Below are positions 44,407-53,782 of a stretch of 64,000 nucleotides of DNA, in pieces. Source of the stretch: Lachnospiraceae bacterium (lineage in GTDB: Bacteria > Bacillota > Clostridia > Lachnospirales > Lachnospiraceae); assembly GCA_900168235.1 (NCBI GenBank), contig FUZG01000004.1:310001-374000 (forward strand), read 5' to 3'. Each line of letters starts with the position of its first letter. The first letter of the stretch is position 1. A program made the position numbers and the translations under genes. The notes under the pieces are model-generated. The model did no database searches and had not been told where the DNA came from. It saw nothing but the letters and a program-made list of their open reading frames with translations.

Positions 44407-45681
44407 TCAGATTGCCTTAAGAGCCTGATCAAGGTCTTCTATGATGTCGTTTACATTCTCGATACCAACGGACAGTCTTACAAGGTCAGGTCTTACTCCT
44501 CCTGCGAGAAGTTCCTCGTCTGTCATCTGACGGTGTGTAGATGATGCAGGGTGAAGGACGCAGGTATGAGCATCTGCTACGTGTGTTGCGATGATAGCGA
44601 GCTTTAAGTGCTTCATGAACTCTTCTGCTGCACTTCTGCCTCCCTTTACGCCGAATGAGATGACACCGCATGTGCCGTTCGGCATGTACTTCTGTGCTCT
44701 CTCATAATACTTGTCGCCCTTAAGTCCCGGATATGTAACATATTCAACGCTGGGATGAGCCTCAAGGAACTCTGCAACCTTCTGCGCGTTCTCGCAGTGA
44801 CGCTGGATACGTACGGCAAGTGACTCCAGACCAAGGTTCAGCATATAACAGCTCATAGGTGAAGGAATTGATCCCAGATCTCTCATAAGCTGTGCTGTAG
44901 CTTTTGTGATGTATGCCTTTTCTTTTCCGAACTTCTCTGCATAAGTGATTCCGTGATAGGATTCATCCGGTGTGCAGAGTCCCGGGAACTTATCTGCATG
45001 AGCCATCCAGTCAAAGTTTCCGGAATCAACGATAACGCCGCCTACAGTAGCATCATGTCCATCCATGTACTTTGTAGTAGAGTGAGTCACGATATCGGCT
45101 CCCCACTCAAAAGGACGGCAGTTGATAGGAGTCGCAAATGTATTGTCGATGATGAGAGGCACTCCGTGAGCGTGTGCAGCCTTTGCAAAACGCTCGATAT
45201 CAAATACGATGAGCGCAGGATTTGCGATGGTCTCACCGAATACAGCCTTTGTATTAGGCTTAAATGCAGCCTCAAGCTCCTCGTCACTGCACTCAGGATC
45301 AACAAATGTGAAGTCGATTCCCATTCTTCTCATTGTTACGTTAAAAAGGTTAAAGCTTCCGCCGTAGATGCTTGTGGAAACAACTACGTGGTCTCCTGCT
45401 CCCGCAAGGTTAAATACTGAATAGAAAGTAGCAGCCTGTCCGGAAGATGTGAGCATTGCAGCTGTACCGCCCTCAAGAGCTGCGATCTTTGCTGCTACGA
45501 AATCATTCGTAGGATTCTGGAGACGGGTATAGAAATATCCCTCTGCCTCGAGGTCAAAAAGCTTACCCATATCTGCGCTGGTATCATATTTGAAAGTCGT
45601 GCTCTGAACGATAGGGATCATTCTCGGCTCGCCGTTTTTCGGTGTGTAGCCTGCTTCGATACATTTTGTTTCAGGTCTCAT
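44407..45681 (-). CDS. metY: O-acetylhomoserine sulfhydrylase (aminocarboxypropyltransferase)
   Basis: A PLP enzyme that makes homocysteine from O-acetylhomoserine and sulfide. The 424 residues have PLP lysine K204 in THSTTKYMDGHD, D179 in LIIDNTFATP, and the tyrosine in GYFYTRLQNPT near 48. Length and the ATHVADAHTCVLHPASSTHRQ segment near 360 match this enzyme rather than cystathionine gamma-synthase. No SAM-I riboswitch was found in the 240-bp leader. It is a single gene. Confidence 0.93.
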   Translation of the reverse strand: MRPETKCIEAGYTPKNGEPRMIPIVQSTTFKYDTSADMGKLFDLEAEGYFYTRLQNPTNDFVAAKIAALEGGTAAMLTSSGQAATFYSVFNLAGAGDHVVVSTSIYGGSFNLFNVTMRRMGIDFTFVDPECSDEELEAAFKPNTKAVFGETIANPALIVFDIERFAKAAHAHGVPLIIDNTFATPINCRPFEWGADIVTHSTTKYMDGHDATVGGVIVDSGNFDWMAHADKFPGLCTPDESYHGITYAEKFGKEKAYITKATAQLMRDLGSIPSPMSCYMLNLGLESLAVRIQRHCENAQKVAEFLEAHPSVEYVTYPGLKGDKYYERAQKYMPNGTCGVISFGVKGGRSAAEEFMKHLKLAIIATHVADAHTCVLHPASSTHRQMTDEELLAGGVRPDLVRLSVGIENVNDIIEDLDQALKAI

Positions 45682-45862
45682 ATTGGTTTATCCTCCAACC
45701 AAATTTCTATTGTGCTGCCTGTAAAACAGCCGTTTCATCAATACTTACTTCCGTCCGCATATCAGCTTAAACGAAAGCCTTCACTATAATACCACTTTAA
45801 CGCATTAATTTTCCACATTCCCCGTAGGAAATTATCAAAATATTTATATATTTATAAAAGAA

Positions 45863-45900
45863 AAAGCCGAAAAACAGTCTTTACACTGCTTTCCGGCTTT
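45863..45900 (-). terminator. Terminator after the TRAP transporter genes
   Basis: Arms at 45863-45877 and 45886-45900 (AAAGCCGAAAAACAG with CTGCTTTCCGGCTTT) with an eight-base loop. TTCTTTT follows on the minus strand, 22 bases past the fused gene. Confidence 0.82.
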
Positions 45901-45922
45901 CTTCATATAGCTTAAAATCTAT

Positions 45923-48346
45923 TTACTTTTTAACCATGAAATCAGCAACGAATGCCTTTGCCTCTTCCTCAGTCATTCCCTTTGAGTTCACGAGCTGGTC
46001 CTCATACCACTGGTATGCAGGCTCAGCCGCAGACTTAAAGGATTCAGAATCCATTTCATCCCTGTCTGTAACTTCCAGAACACCGCTCTGCTTCCACTTA
46101 TTGATGAGCTCATCAACCTTTGCTCTGTTTACAGCCTTCTGATACTCTGCTGCCTTTCTCGCATTTTCATCGATGACAGCCTTCTGCTCGTCAGTGAACT
46201 TATCATATGCCTTCTTATTGATGCAAAGGAAGATGCAGTCATAGTAACCGTTCCATGCAGACAGATACTTCTGAACATCCTGAACAGATGCAGAATCGAT
46301 GGATGTCTCCGGATTTTCCTGTCCATCCATTGTGCCCTGCTGGAGCGCTGTATAGGTCTCAGCCCAGTTCATGGCAGATGCATCACATCCCCAGAGGCTG
46401 TAAACCTGCGCACAGAGGTCATTTGAACAGATTCGCATCTTGATATCTTTCAGGTCGGATACAGTCTTGATCGGATGCTTGGAATTAGTGATCTGACGGA
46501 AACCGTTGTCACCGATACCCTCACATACAACACCGTACTCATCGAGGATGGACTTCAAATCCTCTCCGCCTGCTCCATTCATAACTGTGTCGATATCATC
46601 GTAATCCTCGAAAAGATACGGCAGTGAAACTACGTTAAATCTGGGATCAAAGTTTGCGTAGATAAGGTTTGAATGGAATGAAACCTGCAGTGTATCACCG
46701 TCCATAAGAGCCTGGATACCTGCAACCTGATCTCCGTTTGTGAGCTGCTCACCCGGATAAACGTCAACCTTTACCTTACCGCCTGTGGACTGCTGCATAA
46801 GAGCGTTAAAGTAATAACCTGCCTGAGCCCAGGTACTTGCTTCTCCTGTTGAGCAGTCAAAATTCCATGTTGTATCCTGCCACTCATCGTTTCCTGTATA
46901 AATAGCTGCGTTCAGCATAGCGTCATACTCATCTGAGTGGTCATAATCGTGATAAGTAAGACCGCCTTCGGACAACATCTGTGCTGCTTCGCCCTTGTAC
47001 TCCTCTGCCTTTACAAAAACAAGACTGGTCTTCGGAACATAGGTAATAAGAAGAAGTACTGCAAGACACGCTGCGATCATAGGCATAACTGCCTTTGAGA
47101 TCATAGGAAGTGTCACGCGGATATACTGCTTTGCACCGCCGAGTGCTTTCTTTGCAGTATCCTCGATCTTGAGTCCCATAGCAACGAACAGGTTTACACC
47201 TACAGGAGGAGTTACCTGACCGATAGCGAGGTTTACTGTAGCAACCACACCAAATGCAACCAGATTGTAGCCAAGGCTCTGTGCTACAGGTGCCATGATG
47301 GGGATAAAAATGTACATTGCTGAGTTAGCATCGATAAAGAATCCTGCAATGAGAAGGATGATATTTACAACCAACAGGAATACTATCTTATTTGAACCAA
47401 TGGCTGTGAGAAGCGCCTGTGCAGCTTCTGAAATACCAAAAAGTGTACAGCAGTATGAAAACAGTGATGCTGAAGCAACGATCAGCATGATACCGCCGGA
47501 TGTCTTTGCCGAATCAACAAAAATATGGAAGAGATCCTTAAGTGTAACATCACGATAGATAAATACAGCAACGATGATTCCATAAACTACGGAAACTGCA
47601 GCAGCCTCTGTAGGTGTAAAGATAGCGCCATAGATACCGCCAAGGATGATAACGGGCATCAGCAGTCCCCAGATAGCATCCTTAAAGCTTGCCCAGAGTT
47701 CCTTTGCACTTCTCTTTTCGTGAGCAGGCTCGATACCCTTTTTACGGGCTTCGATATAAACAACCAGACAAAGAACCGCACCCATTAAGATACCGGGAAT
47801 GATACCTGCCATGAAGAGAGCGCCAACGCTCTGTCCAACGATGGATGCATATACAACGAATGCGATGGACGGCGGGATAACGATGGCAATGGAGCTGGAA
47901 GCAGCCATGAGCGCCTCAGCAAACGCAGGTGAGAAACCTGACGCGATCATTGCGGGGATAAGAACCGCACCGAGCGCTGCAACTGTTGCCGGACCTGAAC
48001 CGGAGATAGCTCCGAAGAAGCAGGAAACGATTACACATACGATAGCCATTCCGCCTCTTGTGTGTCCTACAAGGTCATCTATAAAACGAACCAGTCTGTC
48101 CGAGATACCTGCCTTCGCCATGATATTTCCGGAAAGAACAAAGAACGGGATCGCGAGGAGCAGGAACTTTGCGATTCCTGTGTATGTATTTGTCGCGATC
48201 ATTGAAAGTGTCAGTGTAGAAAACTGCGGATCAAACATGGATGCGTAAAGGATCGCAAGTGCACTGCTTGCACCGAGACAGATAGCGATCGGCACTCCGA
48301 TGATCAGCATTATGAAAAATGAAACGAAAAGGATTGCTGTTATCAT
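45923..48346 (-). CDS. dctM: TRAP transporter large membrane subunit fused to its solute-binding protein (DctM-DctP)
   Basis: One uninterrupted 807-residue frame. Residues 1-442 are DctM: 12 or so spans, with the family loops AIPFFVLSGNIM (65-76), SGSGPATVAA (115-124), MAASSSIAIVIPPSI (147-161) and GQVTPPVGVNLFVAMG (376-391). The last span (420-436) is followed by an acidic linker (about 443-490). From 490 the sequence is a DctP-type binding protein: YFNALMQQSTGGKV, DGDTLQVSFHS, LPYLFEDY, the carboxylate-binding arginine region DIKMRIC (R638), and YTALQQGTMDGQENP. It has no signal peptide of its own, so the last DctM span anchors it outside. It overlaps dctQ by four bases. The substrate, probably an organic acid, is unknown. 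Confidence 0.92.
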   Translation of the reverse strand: MITAILFVSFFIMLIIGVPIAICLGASSALAILYASMFDPQFSTLTLSMIATNTYTGIAKFLLLAIPFFVLSGNIMAKAGISDRLVRFIDDLVGHTRGGMAIVCVIVSCFFGAISGSGPATVAALGAVLIPAMIASGFSPAFAEALMAASSSIAIVIPPSIAFVVYASIVGQSVGALFMAGIIPGILMGAVLCLVVYIEARKKGIEPAHEKRSAKELWASFKDAIWGLLMPVIILGGIYGAIFTPTEAAAVSVVYGIIVAVFIYRDVTLKDLFHIFVDSAKTSGGIMLIVASASLFSYCCTLFGISEAAQALLTAIGSNKIVFLLVVNIILLIAGFFIDANSAMYIFIPIMAPVAQSLGYNLVAFGVVATVNLAIGQVTPPVGVNLFVAMGLKIEDTAKKALGGAKQYIRVTLPMISKAVMPMIAACLAVLLLITYVPKTSLVFVKAEEYKGEAAQMLSEGGLTYHDYDHSDEYDAMLNAAIYTGNDEWQDTTWNFDCSTGEASTWAQAGYYFNALMQQSTGGKVKVDVYPGEQLTNGDQVAGIQALMDGDTLQVSFHSNLIYANFDPRFNVVSLPYLFEDYDDIDTVMNGAGGEDLKSILDEYGVVCEGIGDNGFRQITNSKHPIKTVSDLKDIKMRICSNDLCAQVYSLWGCDASAMNWAETYTALQQGTMDGQENPETSIDSASVQDVQKYLSAWNGYYDCIFLCINKKAYDKFTDEQKAVIDENARKAAEYQKAVNRAKVDELINKWKQSGVLEVTDRDEMDSESFKSAAEPAYQWYEDQLVNSKGMTEEEAKAFVADFMVKK

Positions 48347-48852
48347 GCTGCTTCACCCTCCCCTTCATTTATTTCTTCTGTGACTTCGCGAAAATTATGC
48401 TCTACAAAATTTTCAACGAAATGAAGTGCGAGGGAAATGCCTCCCACTACGATAAATGCCCAGAAAATTGACTTTGCGATGTGAAGGATAGGGCTGTATG
48501 TTCCGTCTGTGAACATTCTGCCTGCTCCCTGATATACCAGCACGAGACTGTATACCACTCCAACCAGCATCTGCAGGAAATGAAGAACCTTCTTACCTTT
48601 TTCTCCCATAGCATCCTGCAGGATACTAAGCTGTACGAGTTCTCCATTTCTCGCAGCAGCGCCTGCCGCCAGCATTGAAATCAGTACAAACACTGCCACG
48701 GTGATCTCTTCTGTGAAACCCCATGAATGGTGAAAAATCTTTCTCGCAATAACATTACCGAAGGTCAATACAAGAACCAACAGCATAGAAAGCGCAAGAA
48801 CAACATTTTCAATCCGTACTACAATTTGCATGATCTTTTTGTATGCTTTCAT
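48343..48852 (-). CDS. dctQ: TRAP transporter small membrane subunit DctQ
   Basis: A 169-residue protein with four membrane spans and the family segment FHHSWGFTEEITVAVFVLISMLAAG-like (about 38-60), an amphipathic RNGELVQLSIL, and a charged acidic C-terminus. Its stop overlaps the start of the DctM-DctP gene (ATGA), so the three functions come from two translationally coupled genes. Confidence 0.9.
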   Translation of the reverse strand: MKAYKKIMQIVVRIENVVLALSMLLVLVLTFGNVIARKIFHHSWGFTEEITVAVFVLISMLAAGAAARNGELVQLSILQDAMGEKGKKVLHFLQMLVGVVYSLVLVYQGAGRMFTDGTYSPILHIAKSIFWAFIVVGGISLALHFVENFVEHNFREVTEEINEGEGEAA

Positions 48853-49013
48853 AATACCCTCCCTTGGATTTTATATACTTCGACATTTTATCACGTTAAA
48901 GCAAAATAGACAGGGAGTATTTTATCCTCTTGAGATTAAAATTGATCAATTTTGAAAAATGTTGTATTGTATGCAAAATTAACAAGTATCACCGTCTGTT
49001 CGCAGAACACACG

Positions 49014-49048
49014 CAAAAGGCAGATCGTCCATATTATGAACGACCTGC
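49014..49048 (-). terminator. Terminator after the chemoreceptor gene
   Basis: Arms 49020-49030 and 49038-49048 (minus-strand GCAGGTCGTTC with GGACGATCTGC, wobble pairs included), followed by CTTTTGC. It lies about 60 bases past the stop. Confidence 0.65.
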
Positions 49049-49106
49049 CCGTGTTTCTTTACTTTATATCAATTTTTATCTCATACGTTTAATGACTTCA
49101 TTTAAT

Positions 49107-51146
49107 TTATTTGAAGAACTTCATTTCTTCATTAAGTTCTACCGCAATGTCGCTGAGGCTTGATGCGGATTCTGCAAGGTTAGTAACTGTTGCAGAAAGT
49201 TCTTCCATGGAAGCTCCGGTTTCTTCTGAAGAAGCCGCATTTTCTTCAGAAATAGCTGAAAGTGCGCTCATTGTGTCGACAACAGCACCCTTAGAGGAAT
49301 CACATGTTTCTGCGCCATCTGCGATGAGCTTAACTCCTTCAACCGTATTTCCAATATCTTCCAGCATACCGTCTACAGATTCAAGCGTCTCACCCAGAGC
49401 TGTCTGCTGGTCGCTGTTGCCCTGTCTTACATCCTCTGCCGCAACAACCGCAGCCTTCGCCTGTGCAAGAAGGACATTCATTTCCTTCCTGATATCATCA
49501 GCCATCTGCTTGGAATTTTCTGCAAGCGTTCCGATCTCTTCTGCAACTACTGCAAATCCACGGCCTGTCTCTCCGGCTCTCGCCGCCTCTATGCTGGCAT
49601 TGAGTGAAAGGAGATTTGTCTGAGTAGCAATAGATGTAATGCCCTCAACCTTTTCACTGATATTATTAACTGCAGTCTGTGTAGCCTGTATAGTCTTTGA
49701 GATTTCGTCGATCTTTGCAGTCATCTCAGAGGAAGAATCCTGGAGCGATGAAAGCGAACGGCTTGAGCTTTCTGACGCATTCTTCATCTTGTCTGCAATA
49801 CCCGACAGATCATCCGTTGATGTCTTAACATTGCCGATAGCATCGCCGATCTTTTCAACATTTTCTGTCGCCTGCTGTATCTCATCAGCCTGCTGTGTCG
49901 CACCGGATGCGATTTCCTGAACTGCACGAGAGACATCCTCTGTGGTCCTGGAAATCTGATTTGCCATCTCAGAAAGCTCCTCAGCCGACGAACCAACATT
50001 ATGTGCAGAATTTTTAATCTTTCCTACGATAGCACCCAGTGTCTCTATCAGGGAATTCGTAGCCTTGGACATTTGTCCAAACTCATCCTTTCGTACATCG
50101 TATTTTTCAACTTTTTCGAATCTGCCGTCTGCAAGTGCTGCAAGAGAAACGCTGACAGCCTTAATAGGATCTGCAAAGCTCTTTGCCATTACTATAGAAA
50201 CAACGTCGGCAATTATCAGCAGTACTATGCCAATGATTACAATTGTAAGAGCTGAGCGTCTCGCACTCGCCATGATATCACTGTTTTTCTTTGAAACAGC
50301 AACATAATATCCGGTTGTAGGCTCTTTTATCCAACAGGTATATTTAAGCTGACCATTTTCTACAGTCTGGAATATGCCGCTTTCTGCGCTTGACGTCATG
50401 TACTCAGCGTCACTATGCACTTCCGGTTCATCCTCTGCTGTGATCTCATGCGTTGCATGCGCAGCTACTGTACCTGTTCTATCTGCTATGTATCCATCTT
50501 CTATATATTCAGCCAGGAACTCATGTAATCTGATAAGGTCAAAACTACGCTGTGCAGTTGCAATAACTTCTCCGGTCTCGTCATCTATAACAGGGACAAC
50601 GATCAGCGTGATCCTGTTTCCTGCAGATCTGCTCACAACAATGTCTGATGCAACCATACCTTTGGATGAAACGCAGTTCTGGAAATAGTCTCTGTCAGAG
50701 TTATTTACAAGCTCTTTCCTGTCTGTTCTCAAGAGCTGATCACCATTTACCCGCGTTAAAATGACGTTCTTATTTCCATCATTTATATCTTCATTGATCT
50801 TATCCATATGAGCCATAATGAGCTCATCTGAAATCTCCGGATTCGGAGTATCTGCCTCTTTCACGTACTTTATCGTGCTGGGAGACGTGGCAAATGTCTC
50901 AAGCGCGATAACATTCTCCTGAACAACATTAAGGAACTGGGTTTCTGCAAAACGCGCATCTGAATTCAGTATGGAGAGCGCATCTGTTTTGTCCTTATTT
51001 GTAGAGCTGAGATAGCTGATTCCAACTGCAATTATAAGCGGTACTGCAGCGACAAGCATCATAACAAGTATCATCTTCGTCTTGATACTGTCCTTAAAGC
51101 TCACCTCATCCTTCGTTTTTAACCTTTTTTCCTCATTCGCACTCAT
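49107..51146 (-). CDS. Methyl-accepting chemotaxis protein with extracellular Cache-type sensor
   Basis: A 679-residue transmembrane receptor. TM1 is about 24-47. An external domain at 48-298 is of dCache shape ([43 protein letters not shown]). TM2 is 299-321, then a HAMP domain (322-375) and the cytoplasmic signalling domain with tip [33 protein letters not shown]-type hairpin. It ends in a short tail without a CheR pentapeptide. The amino-acid-binding dCache motif is not clear, so the ligand is unknown. A sigma-D-like -10 lies upstream, as for chemotaxis genes of motile Clostridia. Confidence 0.93.
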   Translation of the reverse strand: MSANEEKRLKTKDEVSFKDSIKTKMILVMMLVAAVPLIIAVGISYLSSTNKDKTDALSILNSDARFAETQFLNVVQENVIALETFATSPSTIKYVKEADTPNPEISDELIMAHMDKINEDINDGNKNVILTRVNGDQLLRTDRKELVNNSDRDYFQNCVSSKGMVASDIVVSRSAGNRITLIVVPVIDDETGEVIATAQRSFDLIRLHEFLAEYIEDGYIADRTGTVAAHATHEITAEDEPEVHSDAEYMTSSAESGIFQTVENGQLKYTCWIKEPTTGYYVAVSKKNSDIMASARRSALTIVIIGIVLLIIADVVSIVMAKSFADPIKAVSVSLAALADGRFEKVEKYDVRKDEFGQMSKATNSLIETLGAIVGKIKNSAHNVGSSAEELSEMANQISRTTEDVSRAVQEIASGATQQADEIQQATENVEKIGDAIGNVKTSTDDLSGIADKMKNASESSSRSLSSLQDSSSEMTAKIDEISKTIQATQTAVNNISEKVEGITSIATQTNLLSLNASIEAARAGETGRGFAVVAEEIGTLAENSKQMADDIRKEMNVLLAQAKAAVVAAEDVRQGNSDQQTALGETLESVDGMLEDIGNTVEGVKLIADGAETCDSSKGAVVDTMSALSAISEENAASSEETGASMEELSATVTNLAESASSLSDIAVELNEEMKFFK

Positions 51147-51215
51147 AAATATTACACACCTCCTCTATAAACGCCAGATTGGATCTAACGTTATAAACAC
51201 CCTTCACTAAAGCAT

Positions 51216-51242
51216 TTATCGGCTTTTGGAAACATATTCGCT
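51216..51242 (-). promoter_or_regulatory. Candidate sigma-D (sigma-28) promoter of the chemoreceptor
   Basis: Minus-strand GCCGATAA (51223-51216) matches the sigma-D -10 consensus GCCGATAT in seven of eight bases. A TAAA -35 at the ideal 15-bp spacing is not present; TATA occurs 18 bp upstream. It lies 70 bp before the start codon, which has AGGAGG. Confidence 0.5.
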
Positions 51243-51282
51243 ATAAAAAATACAATCACCTCAATATTTTTGAGGTACGTAT

Positions 51283-51322
51283 GCAAAAAAATACACGTTC
51301 CCTCAGTTATGAGAAAACGTGT
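51283..51322 (-). terminator. Terminator after RNase HI / pilus-like operon
   Basis: Thirteen-base arms at 51293-51305 and 51310-51322 with two wobble pairs and a four-base loop. On the minus strand it is followed by ATTTTTTT. It closes the transcript that begins with the PilC-like gene. Confidence 0.88.
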
Positions 51323-51342
51323 ATCACTTTCATGTTCATTTT

Positions 51343-52293
51343 TTAGTTCACCTGAACATTATCACCATTTTGGTCTACCACAAAACCATGTCCGTCAGAA
51401 TCGAGATCCTTCACAAAAAGGGCTGACTGATGAACCTGCTTTCCATCCACTATCAGAGCCACATGTCCTTCAATTCCCTTCTCTGCATCATCCTCTCCAA
51501 AATTTGCCAGAGCATCGCAGATCTTATTATAGGGATTTTTCCATTTGCCGTTTGCATCGGGCTTGTCACCGTGGGCTATGGACAGATATTTGCCCCTGTT
51601 ATTTGCATGCATCTCATAATCTCTCGGGATGCACTCCAGATCATGGTTCTTTCCAAGCTCATAGATTTCCATGATCTTTTCTATATTCTCAGGAGTCTTA
51701 TTGCTTGCATTTTTCCAGCCGTTAGCTTCCCATTTTTTATATCTGGGCTCATCAGGGAAATTATTTGCAAATCCGCTGTAGACGTAGACACTATCTGTCA
51801 TGAAGTACACTTTTTTGCCGTCAGGAACCCTTTTAAGTCCCTCGATGGCGCCCTGAAGCTCCATCTGATTATTTGTAGCGCCGACAGCTGATCCGTAGCC
51901 TTCCGCTACTATATTATGGTCACGATCTACGATCACATAGCCGTAACCGCTCATCTTACCCTTCTTACTCTGATTTCCTCTGGCACCTCCGTCAGAATGA
52001 ACTTCGTAATACTCACCGTCAAAATCAGGCTTAAAGTCCTTATGCACGATGCTCTCCGCTTTCTTTGCAGCTGCTGCGGCAACAGAAGACTTTGCATCAT
52101 ACACCTCATTTGACGACTTGTATCGGGCAGCATAACCTGCATCCTGCTTTGCAAAAGCCTCTTCTGCCTCTGCCATGGAACTGTATCCGCGAAAAACAGG
52201 TCCCGAAAATCCATCCACCTGAGCCTTGCACTCTGCCCATGTTTTATAGATTCCGGGCTTTCTGCCCTTAAAAACAACATATGCTTTTTTCAT
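51343..52293 (-). CDS. rnhA: Ribonuclease HI with N-terminal viroplasmin (hybrid-binding) domain
   Basis: It cleaves RNA in RNA-DNA hybrids. The N-terminal 45 residues (AYVVFKGRKPGIYKTWAEC) are the caulimovirus viroplasmin-type hybrid-binding domain. The catalytic domain has D101 in HSDGGARGN, E145 in NNQMELQGAI, D167 in MTDSVYVYSG and D260 in NKICDALANFG, so the DEDD set is complete. The stretch between the active-site histidine region and D260 is longer than usual, and a 45-residue C-terminal extension (GHVALIVDGKQVH) is unassigned. It follows pilT by eight bases, so it is probably co-transcribed with the pilus-like operon. Confidence 0.93.
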   Translation of the reverse strand: MKKAYVVFKGRKPGIYKTWAECKAQVDGFSGPVFRGYSSMAEAEEAFAKQDAGYAARYKSSNEVYDAKSSVAAAAAKKAESIVHKDFKPDFDGEYYEVHSDGGARGNQSKKGKMSGYGYVIVDRDHNIVAEGYGSAVGATNNQMELQGAIEGLKRVPDGKKVYFMTDSVYVYSGFANNFPDEPRYKKWEANGWKNASNKTPENIEKIMEIYELGKNHDLECIPRDYEMHANNRGKYLSIAHGDKPDANGKWKNPYNKICDALANFGEDDAEKGIEGHVALIVDGKQVHQSALFVKDLDSDGHGFVVDQNGDNVQVN

Positions 52294-52301
52294 GTAAATA
52301 A

Positions 52302-53351
52302 TTATCTCCTAAGTCTCAGTCTCTCAGGATGTACAGCAAAGCGCTGGGCAGTTTCCTCAGTGATCCTGCCTTCTTCAAGAAGCTTTACAATACTTTCATC
52401 CATAGAAACCATATTTTCGTCAGGACTGGAATAAATAACACCATCCAGCTGATGAACCTTTCCGTCACGGATCATATTTCTGATAGCGGGATTCATGGTC
52501 ATTATCTCAAATGCCGGGATCACGCCTCCGTCCGTGGACGGTAAGAGCTGCTGTGAAACAACAGCGTTAAGGACCGATGACAGCTGTACAGCAACCTGTC
52601 TCTGCTGATTTGCAGGATATACGTCAATGATACGGTTGATGGTATTTGCCGCACCCATAGTATGCAGAGTCGACAGGAGCAGATGTCCTGTTTCTGCTGC
52701 TGTCATAGCAACGGATATAGTCTCAAAATCACGCATCTCACCTAAGAGAATGACCTGCGGACACTGACGGAGCGCAGCTCGAAGACCCGTAACATAACTA
52801 TCGGTATCTACACGGATCTCTCTCTGGCTCACGATACTCTTATTGTGACGGTGCAGGTATTCGATAGGGTCCTCAAGAGTGATAACATGTGATTCTTTTG
52901 TACGGTTAATGTGATCGATCATGCAGGCAAGTGTTGATGATTTACCTGATCCTGCAGGACCTGTAACAAGGACCATTCCGTTTGGCTGCTCACATAGCTT
53001 AACGATCTTTTCCGGGATATTATACGTCTCCGGGTCAGGAAGCGCAAAGGAAATAACTCGGAGAACCGCAGACATAGAGCCTCTCTGCTTGTATCCGCTC
53101 ACACGAAATCTTGAAAGTCCGCCTACTGACAGGGAGAAATCGTCATCACCTCTGCTTGTAAGGATAGAGATATCTCTTCCCGCAAGCTCATAGATCTCCT
53201 TTACATTCTGCTCGACTTCCGCAGGTGACAGACCTTTTTCACCTTCTCTGATGATCACTCCGTTTTTATAAAAAGAAACAGGCCGTCCTGCAACGATGAA
53301 AATATCAGCTGCATTTTTTTCAACTGCAAGTTTTAATATGTCCTTAACCAT
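52302..53351 (-). CDS. pilT: PilT-type retraction ATPase
   Basis: A hexameric secretion ATPase of the type IV pilus superfamily, 349 residues. N-terminal PAS-like domain 1-110. Walker A GPAGSGKSS at 131-139, Asp box TLEDPIEY at 158-165, Walker B VILLGEMRD at 200-208, His box HLLLSTLH at 223-230. AIRNMIRD at 289-296 is the PilT-specific AIRNLIRE-type motif needed for retraction, so it is a PilT rather than a PilB/GspE. Only this ATPase is in the operon. It follows the last small pilin-like gene by five bases. Confidence 0.94.
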   Translation of the reverse strand: MVKDILKLAVEKNAADIFIVAGRPVSFYKNGVIIREGEKGLSPAEVEQNVKEIYELAGRDISILTSRGDDDFSLSVGGLSRFRVSGYKQRGSMSAVLRVISFALPDPETYNIPEKIVKLCEQPNGMVLVTGPAGSGKSSTLACMIDHINRTKESHVITLEDPIEYLHRHNKSIVSQREIRVDTDSYVTGLRAALRQCPQVILLGEMRDFETISVAMTAAETGHLLLSTLHTMGAANTINRIIDVYPANQQRQVAVQLSSVLNAVVSQQLLPSTDGGVIPAFEIMTMNPAIRNMIRDGKVHQLDGVIYSSPDENMVSMDESIVKLLEEGRITEETAQRFAVHPERLRLRR

Positions 53352-53356
53352 TCCCT

Positions 53357-53782
53357 TTATTCTCCTCCAGGTGCAACAGGTCCCTGCGGACCTGCCATAC
53401 TATCTCCCTCTGACAGGTCTGCCCCTTCTGACAGCGAATCCGGTGCTTCCCAGCCCGAAGTCTCTGCGACCTGCCATCTGATGATCCTGTATCCTTTTCC
53501 TGTTTCGTCAGGTTCTATCGTGACTTCCAGATTTTCCATCGCAACACCAAAAGGAACCGATATAGTAGTCTGCCCCTCAGGTATTTCCTCCAGCGCTGCC
53601 AGCTCTTCCTCCGCCTGATTACAGGCGTTCTGATAATCAAGTACCCTCTTTTCTACCTGATCACTGACCTTCAGACTGCTCCGCGCGATGGAGTAAGAGA
53701 TACCGCTGAATGAAAATAAGCAGATACTCATGAAAACAACCACTAGCATAGGAAGTCCGATGGATGCCGGTGTCTTACCCAT
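53357..53782 (-). CDS. Small single-span protein of the pilus-like operon, Pro/Gly-rich tail
   Basis: A 141-residue protein with one N-terminal span (about 9-29), a heptad-like helix (residues 33-65, VEKRVLDYQNACNQAEEELAAL) and a strand region (VPFGVAMENLEVTIEPDE). The last 25 residues are acidic then Gly/Pro-rich (AGPQGPVAPGG). Its shape is pilin- or assembly-protein-like, but there is no prepilin cleavage motif. Its start overlaps the preceding gene by eight bases. Family not recognised. Confidence 0.65.
   Translation of the reverse strand: MGKTPASIGLPMLVVVFMSICLFSFSGISYSIARSSLKVSDQVEKRVLDYQNACNQAEEELAALEEIPEGQTTISVPFGVAMENLEVTIEPDETGKGYRIIRWQVAETSGWEAPDSLSEGADLSEGDSMAGPQGPVAPGGE

Noticed and set aside
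45682-45862. SAM riboswitch or T-box before metY
   Set aside because: The leader has no S-box core, no long specifier hairpin and no TGGN antiterminator; only ordinary A/T-rich sequence with a possible -10 is seen.
45923-48346. The DctM-DctP fusion as a sequencing artefact
   Set aside because: The frame has a long, well-composed acidic linker between the domains, normal codon use, and no internal ribosome site or signal peptide before the DctP part, so a real fusion is more likely. Read-level confirmation is still the decisive test.
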